Below, piece by piece: positions 1 through 7,481 of a DNA stretch of 64,000 nt; the first letter of the stretch is position 1, and each line of letters begins with the position of its first letter. The notes below the pieces were generated by a model. It did not search any database and was not told the origin of the DNA. It was given only the letters and a program-made list of their open reading frames with translations. Source of the stretch: a bacterium (GTDB lineage Bacteria; Verrucomicrobiota; Verrucomicrobiia; Chthoniobacterales; UBA6821). The position numbers were made by a program, and so were the translations under genes. The stretch spans positions 26,555 through 90,554 of the forward strand of contig JAJZSL010000006.1 of NCBI GenBank assembly GCA_021849805.1, given 5' to 3'.

Positions 1-926
1 AAGAGAATTTTACTCCTAAGAGTGCCAACTATTTCTACTTTAGACTAGCTTCCAAGTTAGCCATGGTCCCGCCTGTTCTTGTTCTAGGAGTATTGCCTTT
101 TGGTAGCTCTTTATTTGGAGTTCCTATGACGATTGCTAGTATTAATGTTGGTGCTCTCTATGTGTTGGCTATTTCTTCTATTTCTGTTTACGGAATTGTC
201 CTTGCAGGTTGGTCCTCCAACTCTAAATACCCTTTTCTAGGCGGAATTCGCTCAAGTTCTCAAATGATTTCTTATGAACTTTCTCTCGCACTTTCCCTCA
301 TCCCTGTCTTCATGATTGTTGGCTCTTTAAACTTAGATGAAATTGTCCACTATCAGGTTTCCCATGGGTGGATGATTGCTCCTTGTTGGCCTCAAGGAAT
401 GAACTTCCATACGCTACTCCATCCTCTGGTTCTTTGGAAATCATTCTCTGCAGGGTGTTCTTTATCACAGTTTTTGCTCTGGATCCCACTTTGCATCTCT
501 TTTTTAATTTTTTTTATTTCGATGTTTGCAGAAACAAATCGCCTTCCCTTTGACCTACCAGAAGCGGAGCAGGAACTCATTGGCGGTTACCATACAGAGT
601 ATTCTTCGATGGGTTTTGCTCTCTTTTTCCTCGGTGAGTATACCGCCATGATTGCGGGCGCTAGTGTCATTACTACACTTTTTTTAGGAGGCTGGAGTTT
701 ACCGCTGATTCCTGATGGATCAGCAGGATGGTGGTGGGGTCTAATTAATATTGCTGTTTTTTTCACCAAAATCATCCTCCTACTCTTCATATTTATTTGG
801 GTTCGTTGGACCATTCCACGGTTTCGTTTTGATCAACTTATGAAACTCGGATGGTACTTCTTCTTTGAACTTGCTGTTGCTAATATTTTTCTTGCCGCTC
901 TTCTTCTGGCCTATGTTAAGAAATAA
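1..926 (+). CDS. nuoH: NADH-quinone oxidoreductase subunit H (5' end outside window)
   Basis: Membrane subunit of respiratory complex I that helps form the quinone-binding chamber where the peripheral arm meets the membrane arm. The frame is open to the first base of the window: codons from position 3 encode an ENFTPKSAN stretch typical of NuoH, so the gene is truncated by the window edge and the ATG at 63 is internal. The hallmark ETNRLPFDLPEAEQELIGG segment near 535-590 and the following EYSSMGFALFFLGEY are conserved NuoH residues lining the quinone cavity. Several hydrophobic helices follow, up to the stop. First gene of a + strand run nuoH-I-J-K-L-M-N. A somewhat long loop (about 330-480) lies before the ETNR motif. 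Confidence 0.96.
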   Translation, partial: ENFTPKSANYFYFRLASKLAMVPPVLVLGVLPFGSSLFGVPMTIASINVGALYVLAISSISVYGIVLAGWSSNSKYPFLGGIRSSSQMISYELSLALSLIPVFMIVGSLNLDEIVHYQVSHGWMIAPCWPQGMNFHTLLHPLVLWKSFSAGCSLSQFLLWIPLCISFLIFFISMFAETNRLPFDLPEAEQELIGGYHTEYSSMGFALFFLGEYTAMIAGASVITTLFLGGWSLPLIPDGSAGWWWGLINIAVFFTKIILLLFIFIWVRWTIPRFRFDQLMKLGWYFFFELAVANIFLAALLLAYVKK

Positions 927-978
927 TGGGATGACAAGAAAATAAAAATAGTTCTTTTTTAGCTCTTACTAACTAGTC

Positions 979-1503
979 ATGATCGTTCATCGGAAAAAAC
1001 TCAACTGGATCGAAAAATTATATCTTCCTGCGATTCTTGGAGGACTCGCTATCACGTGGAAGCATTTCAAGAAATCGCTTTTGGGCAAAGGAGTTATCAC
1101 CATGCAGTATCCAGAAGAAAAATGGGATGCTCATCTGCCGGCCTGGTATCGAGGAGCTCCAACACTCGTCAAAGATGAGCATGGCCGCGAACGCTGTGTC
1201 TCCTGTCAGCTATGTGAATTTATTTGTCCTCCACGTGCCATTACGATCGAACCAATGGAAATCCCTGAAGGAGATCCTTGGCGCAAGGTAGAAAAAGCTC
1301 CCCAGAAGTTTGACATTGATATGGCTCGCTGTATTTATTGTGGCTTGTGTGAAGAAGTATGCCCAGAACAAGCAATTTACTTACGAAAAGATTATTCCAT
1401 TACTGGACTCAATCGAACTGAAATGATCCACCATAAAGAAAAACTTTATGAAATGGGAGGCGTCATGCATGGGCTTGTTTTCAAATGGAACGAAAAAAAA
1501 TAA
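979..1503 (+). CDS. nuoI: NADH-quinone oxidoreductase subunit I, 2x[4Fe-4S] ferredoxin-like
   Basis: Peripheral-arm subunit of complex I carrying clusters N6a and N6b, which pass electrons toward the quinone site. The 174-residue product has two classical CxxCxxCxxxCP motifs, CVSCQLCEFICP and CIYCGLCEEVCP, in the expected NuoI spacing, and an N-terminal segment that docks on the membrane arm. The start is the ATG at 979, 52 bases after the nuoH stop; no purine-rich Shine-Dalgarno sequence precedes it. Length and gene order match the family, so the assignment is secure. Confidence 0.97.
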   Translation: MIVHRKKLNWIEKLYLPAILGGLAITWKHFKKSLLGKGVITMQYPEEKWDAHLPAWYRGAPTLVKDEHGRERCVSCQLCEFICPPRAITIEPMEIPEGDPWRKVEKAPQKFDIDMARCIYCGLCEEVCPEQAIYLRKDYSITGLNRTEMIHHKEKLYEMGGVMHGLVFKWNEKK

Positions 1504-1567
1504 CATCTCCCACACTAAGAGAGCGATTCCTTGAATTTCCTCTTAACTCATTAACTATTCTTCTCTC

Positions 1568-2068
1568 ATGCAACTGACGCTTTTTTGGATTTTCTCATCG
1601 TTGATGATTCTTTTTGGACTTGGCGTCATTACACTCCGTAGTCCTGTTTCTTGTGCTATGTGTTTAGTGAGCTCTTTTATTTCTCTAGCAGCTCTTTTTA
1701 TAACGCTGGATGCTTTTTTTATTGCTGTTATCCAAATTTTAGTAGCTGCAGGTGCTGTCATGGTTCTCTTTCTTTTCATTATTATGCTTCTCAATCTCCA
1801 GGCAGAAGAATGTCGTCGTCTTCGCTTCCCCGTGATCTTGGGCGGCATCGCGACTATTTTATGTTTTTTGATACTTCTCTCACAAGTGCTCGCTTCCAAC
1901 CCTCAATTCCTAGAACCAATACCAGCCCTTCAATCAACACTGAGCGATGTGAAGATGATTGGGATGACTCTTTTTCATTCTTTTAATTTACCATTTCAAA
2001 TCATTGGCCTTCTACTTTTAGTGGCAACAGTAGGTGTTGTTCTCTTGAGTCGACGCACATTGAAGTGA
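1568..2068 (+). CDS. nuoJ: NADH-quinone oxidoreductase subunit J
   Basis: Small hydrophobic subunit of the complex I membrane arm, next to NuoK and NuoA. The 166 residues form five predicted membrane helices. The segment VIQILVAAGAVMVLFLFIIM is the conserved NuoJ helix 3, with the bulge region implicated in coupling. The start is ATG 1568, 64 bases after nuoI, with a pyrimidine-rich leader and no visible Shine-Dalgarno. Position between nuoI and nuoK supports the call. Confidence 0.95.
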   Translation: MQLTLFWIFSSLMILFGLGVITLRSPVSCAMCLVSSFISLAALFITLDAFFIAVIQILVAAGAVMVLFLFIIMLLNLQAEECRRLRFPVILGGIATILCFLILLSQVLASNPQFLEPIPALQSTLSDVKMIGMTLFHSFNLPFQIIGLLLLVATVGVVLLSRRTLK

Positions 2069-2123
2069 TTTTATTTTTATTGATGAAACCTAAAAGCTGC
2101 TCACATCAGTTTTCAACGACTCT

Positions 2124-2441
2124 ATGACACCTCTTTCACACTATTTGATGGCCAGTGGACTTCTTTTCTCCTTGGGGCTTGCTGGTGTTCTACTCCGACG
2201 TACTATTATCATCATTTTCATGTGCCTTGAAATGATGCTCAGCGCTACAAACCTCTCCTTAGTTGCTTTTTCTCGCTATGGCATCATCCATGGACATCAA
2301 AACTATGATGCTCAAATTTTAGTCTTCTTCATCATTACCGTAGCTGCTGCTGAAGTAGCAGTAGGATTAGCTATTATTGTTGCTCTTTTTCGCTCTCAAC
2401 AGATCACCCATACAGAAGATTTAAATCGTTTGAAATTTTAG
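2124..2441 (+). CDS. nuoK: NADH-quinone oxidoreductase subunit K
   Basis: Three-helix subunit of the complex I membrane arm, related to MnhC/MrpC antiporter subunits. The 105-residue length is exactly typical. The helix with FMCLEMMLSATNLSLVAFSR carries the conserved Glu in the ELMLNAVNL-like motif, and a second conserved Glu sits in the AAAEVAVGLAI segment; both are involved in proton transfer in the family. It lies between nuoJ and nuoL. Confidence 0.96.
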   Translation: MTPLSHYLMASGLLFSLGLAGVLLRRTIIIIFMCLEMMLSATNLSLVAFSRYGIIHGHQNYDAQILVFFIITVAAAEVAVGLAIIVALFRSQQITHTEDLNRLKF

Positions 2442-2471
2442 TATTCAAGAACGATTTTAACAACATCACTT

Positions 2472-4340
2472 ATGCTAGCTCTCTTTCTCTCTTGTTGCGC
2501 TGCTTGGACTGCTTCTTGGACCTCTCTTCCCAATCTTGTTTGGGTGATCTATTTGGCTCCCCTCCTTGCTGCACTATTCATTTTATCTCTTACGCGACAC
2601 CATCGTAGGATAACAGCAGCACTAGCCCTTATGGCTACTTTTATTTCTGCTCTTGGAAGTTGGATTGTTTTTTATCGAGGTCTTGAGGGAAATGTCCCAG
2701 GATTGAAGTGGATAAATTTTGGTGATGCTCTCACCATCTCCATAGGGATGACCATTGATCCTCTAGCCCGCACCATGCTCGTAGTGGTAACAACTATTGC
2801 CACCCTTGTTTTTATCTATTCAATCGGATACATGCGTCAAGAAAGTGGATTTACTCGTTATTTTGCAGGGCTTTCCTTCTTTCTCTTCTCCATGCTTGGC
2901 ATAGTCCTAGCAGATAATTTTATCATGCTTTTCATCAATTGGGAACTTGTTGGATTTAGCTCCTATCTTCTCATCATGCATTTCTTCGAAAAAAATGCTG
3001 CAGCCGATGCAGGAAAGCAGGCCTTCATCGTGAATCGTGTTGGGGATTTTGGATTTCTTTTAGGCATTTTACTCTTATGGATTGCTACAGGCAGCCTCTC
3101 TTTCTCCACAATCAATCATTCCTTAGAGCTCTTTGTAGAACATCCCACACTACTTGCAGTATCACTCATCTTTATTTTTTGTGGCACCATTGGGAAGTCA
3201 GCTCAATTTCCGCTGCATGTTTGGTTACCCAATTCCATGGAGGGTCCTACCCCTGTTTCCTCACTACTTCATGCAGCGACCATGGTCGCTGCTGGTGTCT
3301 ACCTGTTAGCTCGAATTTTTCCACTCCTCCACTTCTCTCCTGGGGCTCGGGAAATAATTCTCTGGATTAGTGCCATCACAACACTGGGAGCGGCTTTTCT
3401 GGGAACACAACAAAATGATTTTAAGCGTGTCCTAGCCTATTCAACAATTTCTCAACTTGGCTATATGGTGACAGCTGTTGCAATGACTACCAGTGCAGCT
3501 ATCCCAATGTTTCATCTCTTCACACATGCTTTTTTCAAATGCCTACTCTTCCTTACTTCAGGAGCTGTTATGCTTCGTATGCACCATGAACTGGATATTT
3601 GGAAAATGGGAGGCCTGCGCAAAAGAATGCCCTTCACGTGTATTGCTTTTTTCTGTGGAATGTTAGCCTTAGCAGGTTGTCCATTTTTTAGTGGTAGTTT
3701 CAGCAAGGATCTCATCATGAAGTTGGCTTTTGAGTCAAATAAAGTCATTTTCTGGATGATTGTTATCGCTGCAGGCCTAACGGCTTTCTACATTACCCGC
3801 GTTTGCATCGTGGCCTTTTTTGGAGAACCGCGAACAGAGCAAGCTCGTCAAGCTTCAGAAGCACCAGTCGTTATGCTACTACCGATGCTTCTTCTTTCTT
3901 TACCTGCCATTTTTGCTGGCTATCCATTTTTTGCAAATCGATTTCTTGCTCCTCTTGGAAGCCTGCAACTTCCTCATGAACTACCAGCTTTTGTAGAAAT
4001 AATTTTTATTCTCGTTTTCTTAGCTGGCACGCTTGCTGCTCTACTAATCTATCGCAATGCAACGAGGGATCCCATTTCTATTCCAATTCTTATTAACCGA
4101 TTTTATATTGATGCCTGTTATGATTGGTTGGTAAAATCGATTCAAGATCGATTTGCTGCTGCTCTAGATTTTATAGATCACTGGATTATCGATGGAGTAT
4201 TTGTGCAAGGGACAGCTCTTATAGCTTGGTCTTTTGGATTTCTATTGCGCCTTCTGCAAGTAGGTAATCTTCAAGCTTACACACTTTTTCTTACAGGAGG
4301 AGTGATTGGGATCATCCTGTTTTTATTAAAATTCCACTAA
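2472..4340 (+). CDS. nuoL: NADH-quinone oxidoreductase subunit L
   Basis: Most distal antiporter-like, proton-pumping subunit of complex I, carrying the long lateral helix. The 622 residues include the Mrp-antiporter core: MLFINWELVGFSSYLLI with the conserved Glu of helix 5, GKSAQFPLHVWLPNSMEGPTP with the conserved Lys, and the HAATMVAAGVYL segment. The C-terminal part (about residue 500 on) contains the lateral helix and a final membrane span. Start ATG 2472, 30 bases after nuoK, no Shine-Dalgarno seen. Normal length for the family. Confidence 0.97.
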   Translation: MLALFLSCCAAWTASWTSLPNLVWVIYLAPLLAALFILSLTRHHRRITAALALMATFISALGSWIVFYRGLEGNVPGLKWINFGDALTISIGMTIDPLARTMLVVVTTIATLVFIYSIGYMRQESGFTRYFAGLSFFLFSMLGIVLADNFIMLFINWELVGFSSYLLIMHFFEKNAAADAGKQAFIVNRVGDFGFLLGILLLWIATGSLSFSTINHSLELFVEHPTLLAVSLIFIFCGTIGKSAQFPLHVWLPNSMEGPTPVSSLLHAATMVAAGVYLLARIFPLLHFSPGAREIILWISAITTLGAAFLGTQQNDFKRVLAYSTISQLGYMVTAVAMTTSAAIPMFHLFTHAFFKCLLFLTSGAVMLRMHHELDIWKMGGLRKRMPFTCIAFFCGMLALAGCPFFSGSFSKDLIMKLAFESNKVIFWMIVIAAGLTAFYITRVCIVAFFGEPRTEQARQASEAPVVMLLPMLLLSLPAIFAGYPFFANRFLAPLGSLQLPHELPAFVEIIFILVFLAGTLAALLIYRNATRDPISIPILINRFYIDACYDWLVKSIQDRFAAALDFIDHWIIDGVFVQGTALIAWSFGFLLRLLQVGNLQAYTLFLTGGVIGIILFLLKFH

Positions 4341-4425
4341 CGTTGAATAACAATTTTTACTTTGAACAGCAACGACTAAAAAATAGAGCATCTCTTTTTG
4401 ACATTCATTCAACTTTCTTCTTCAA

Positions 4426-5889
4426 GTGAGTCCACTCCTTTTCTTAATCCTCCTTCCGCTTTTTGCTCTTGTTTTTATTCTTCTTGGAGCTCCTGCACGC
4501 TTCACTTCACTGATGGCAACAGCACTGAACGTTCTTTTAGGATGTTTTTTGTTCCTCCACTACGATCGCATTGCCGCAGGTTGGCAGTATTTTCAGGAAA
4601 TACCTCTTCTTCCTCAACTAGGACTCAATTTTACTCTAGGAGCCGATGGATTAAGTCTCACCATGCTGCTGCTGACTACCCTTGTTTCCTTTACAGCTCT
4701 TTGGGTAACTCCTAGAGTCGAGCAGTATCCTGCTCTTTTCTACAGCTGCTTACTTTTGATCTCTATTGGTTTAGTAGGAGCTTTTTGCTCACTCAATACT
4801 TTTTTCCTTTATGGTTTTCATGAGATAGCCCTGATTCCAGTTTTTATCATGATTGGCATTTGGGGATCTGGAGATCGCCAAGCTGCTGCTTGGAAAGCTA
4901 CTCTTTATCTTGGAGCTGGCAGCTTCATTCTCCTTCTAGGAATCATAGCACTTTATTTGGCAGCTCCTAGTAATTTGCGTTCCTTTGACCTTCGTGTCAT
5001 GACGGAACTCAGTCAGCATAACATCAGTCATCCTGCTTCTTGGATTTATCTTTTATTACTTGTTGGATTTGGGACATTAGTTTCGCTTTTTCCTTTTCAC
5101 TCCTGGGCTCCAAGTACGTATTCTAGCGCCCCAACACCAACAGCCATGCTTCATGCTGGTGTTCTTAAAAAATTTGGCCTCTACGGTTTTATCCGACTTG
5201 CTCTTCCTATTTTTCCAATAGCTGTTGAAAAATTCTCCCTTCTCGTACTTTTTCTCTTAGTGTGCAATATTCTCTATCTCGGTTATGTCACCATTGCTCA
5301 ACAACGGTTCGATTGGACAATTGCTTATTCGAGTGTGATGCACATGGGCACAATATTTTTAGGTCTCGTTGCCTTTAATATTCTCAGCCTCAGCGGTGCG
5401 ATCCTCTTAATGTTTGGTCACGGACTCTCTGTTGCCGCTCTTTTTGCACTTTGTGGAGCTCTTCGTTGCCGCACGCAAACACTCGAGTATCAAAAATTAG
5501 GTGGTTTGGCTTCTCGATTCCCAAGATTATCATTTTTAGTTGGATGTGCAACCATGGCTTCTCTTGGTTTACCAGGCTTTGCCAACTTTGCTGGTGAAAT
5601 CCTTATTTTCTTTGGAGCTACCGCGAGCATCATTATTAATCACGGCTCTTTAAGCTTTACGATTGCTACTATTATTTCCATTTGGGGGATTGTTATTTCA
5701 GCAATTTATATGCTGCGAGCTTATCGTCGTATCTTCTTTGGAACACTACCTGCCCATGAGGACTCAACTCATTGGAGCGATCTTTCTCTTTTTGAATGTG
5801 CACCTATTTTGATACTTCTACTACTTCTCTTAGTTGTTGGAATTTTTCCACAAGCCATCTTAAGTTTAGTAACGACTGCTTTACGTTAA
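4426..5889 (+). CDS. nuoM: NADH-quinone oxidoreductase subunit M
   Basis: Second antiporter-like subunit of the complex I membrane arm. The 487-residue protein shows FTLGADGLSLTMLLLTTL near the N terminus, FHEIALIPVFIMIGIWG with the conserved Glu of helix 5, and FPFHSWAPSTYSSAPTP, the NuoM equivalent of the HxWLPxAHxxAPTP motif, followed by MLHAGVLKKFGLYGFIR. Translation appears to start at GTG 4426 because no in-frame ATG precedes the conserved N-terminal helix; the 85-base leader lacks a ribosome site. Order and length fit nuoM. Confidence 0.95.
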   Translation: MSPLLFLILLPLFALVFILLGAPARFTSLMATALNVLLGCFLFLHYDRIAAGWQYFQEIPLLPQLGLNFTLGADGLSLTMLLLTTLVSFTALWVTPRVEQYPALFYSCLLLISIGLVGAFCSLNTFFLYGFHEIALIPVFIMIGIWGSGDRQAAAWKATLYLGAGSFILLLGIIALYLAAPSNLRSFDLRVMTELSQHNISHPASWIYLLLLVGFGTLVSLFPFHSWAPSTYSSAPTPTAMLHAGVLKKFGLYGFIRLALPIFPIAVEKFSLLVLFLLVCNILYLGYVTIAQQRFDWTIAYSSVMHMGTIFLGLVAFNILSLSGAILLMFGHGLSVAALFALCGALRCRTQTLEYQKLGGLASRFPRLSFLVGCATMASLGLPGFANFAGEILIFFGATASIIINHGSLSFTIATIISIWGIVISAIYMLRAYRRIFFGTLPAHEDSTHWSDLSLFECAPILILLLLLLVVGIFPQAILSLVTTALR

Positions 5890-6037
5890 GATGATTGATC
5901 AAATAAAGATTATTATCCGACCTGCTCTTAGAGATTACTCTGCTGATACGAACTGAAACTGATTGGTTGATTGAACCAGTTAGCTTAAAACCGAAACAAG
6001 ATTCTGCCGGCTCACTAACAGTTACTCCTACAATTTT

Positions 6038-7477
6038 ATGAATCCACTATTTCTCGAATTAGCTCTTGTCCTTCTCGGTATTACTTTACTCATGATAGAG
6101 GCTTTTTCCCCAAAGATTCCTAAAAAAAAGCTTGCTTTCATTGCTCTTATTGGACTGGCTATTGTTTTTTCCCTAACTTGGATTCCTCTTCAACCTCTTT
6201 CTGCAGAGAGCGCTCGTTTTTACACAACAGATACAATAGCACTTTTCTTTAAGCGTTTCATGCTTGTGACGACAATGATGACACTGCTTATGTCGCTAGA
6301 CTATATCCCTGTTCTTGAGCGAGGGATTCCCAGTGAAAAACCGGAGTCAGGAATTGGTGAGTTTTTTATTCTGCCTATTTTTGCTTGTGCAAGTCTCATG
6401 TGGCTTGTTTCAGCCACTAGTTTTATCATGCTTTTTGTTTCCCTAGAGTGCATGACTGTGGTGCTCTATGTGACTATTTCCTATTTACGCAAAGATCCTA
6501 GAGCACTTGAAGCAGGAACAAAATATCTTATCCTCAGTGCTCTAACCACAGGATTTCTTGTCTATGGTATTAGCTGGATTTTTGGAGTTACAGGAACAAT
6601 GAGTATTACTCATCTTGCAGCAGCAATAAAATTACTTCCTACCACATCCCTCGTGTCACTCTTCTTTGGTATTGGACTCATTCTTGTTGCATTCTGTTTT
6701 AAAATTGCAGCTTTCCCTTTTCAATTTTGGCTGCCTGACGTTTATCAAGGAGCTCCAACACCTATTACAGCTTTTCTTTCTATTGCTTCCAAAGCTGCTG
6801 GTTTTGTTGTGTTGATACGCTTTCTAGAACAACTTTATCTTCTTCCATTTCTTAATAAGAAAATCTTTGCACTCATAACACTACTGGCAATGCTCACTCT
6901 TCTTTTCGGAAATTTTGCAGCGATGGCACAAACAAATATGAAACGCTTGCTTGCTTACTCTAGCATTGCTCATACAGGTTACTTACTCATGGCAGTGGCA
7001 AGCCTTGGAATTTCTTTAGCACTTCCTGCTCTGGGATTTTATTTTGTTGCTTATCTTATCATGACAGCACTGGCTTTTATCGTGCTTATCATTGTGACAG
7101 AAACTTCTGGTGGGGATGACATTTATCGATTCCAAGGTCTCTATCAACGTTCTCCGCTCTTAGCAGCTGCTATGACAATAGCAATGGCTTCTTTGGCAGG
7201 ACTTCCTCTTACAGCTGGATTTTTTGGAAAGTTTTTTATTTTCCAAGTAACCTTACAACAGGGGCATTATGGGTTACTTGGCGTTGGTACCCTCTCAGTA
7301 ATAGCTGGTATTTATTATTATTTGAAAGTCCTTAGAGCTATTTACTGGCAGCAACCAGCTCCAGAAGCCCTACCCATCGTCCTTTCAACACGAACTACAT
7401 TTCTTATTTCAACATTGATAGGTCTTATTTTAATCTTAGGGATTGATCCAGCGCCTATTTTAATGTCACTTAGGTAG
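6038..7477 (+). CDS. nuoN: NADH-quinone oxidoreductase subunit N
   Basis: Third antiporter-like subunit of complex I (479 residues, about 14 helices). Family landmarks are MLFVSLECMTVVLYVTISY with the helix-5 Glu, FKIAAFPFQFWLPDVYQGAPTP with the buried Lys and His-equivalent region, and LAYSSIAHTGYLLMAV. It follows nuoM after 148 bases, the largest gap in the operon, which shows an imperfect GGTT/AACC hairpin around 5958-5982 but no gene. It ends 4 bases before the mgtA-like start, so the two are probably co-transcribed. Confidence 0.96.
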   Translation: MNPLFLELALVLLGITLLMIEAFSPKIPKKKLAFIALIGLAIVFSLTWIPLQPLSAESARFYTTDTIALFFKRFMLVTTMMTLLMSLDYIPVLERGIPSEKPESGIGEFFILPIFACASLMWLVSATSFIMLFVSLECMTVVLYVTISYLRKDPRALEAGTKYLILSALTTGFLVYGISWIFGVTGTMSITHLAAAIKLLPTTSLVSLFFGIGLILVAFCFKIAAFPFQFWLPDVYQGAPTPITAFLSIASKAAGFVVLIRFLEQLYLLPFLNKKIFALITLLAMLTLLFGNFAAMAQTNMKRLLAYSSIAHTGYLLMAVASLGISLALPALGFYFVAYLIMTALAFIVLIIVTETSGGDDIYRFQGLYQRSPLLAAAMTIAMASLAGLPLTAGFFGKFFIFQVTLQQGHYGLLGVGTLSVIAGIYYYLKVLRAIYWQQPAPEALPIVLSTRTTFLISTLIGLILILGIDPAPILMSLR

Positions 7478-7481
7478 GTTC

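Noticed and set aside
392..580. Antisense reading frame inside nuoH, and many similar ones inside other genes
   Set aside because: These frames overlap strongly conserved genes, have no recognisable protein features and are expected by chance.
7478..7481. Mg2+-responsive leader before the mgtA-type gene
   Set aside because: Only 4 bases separate the genes, so no leader RNA can exist there.
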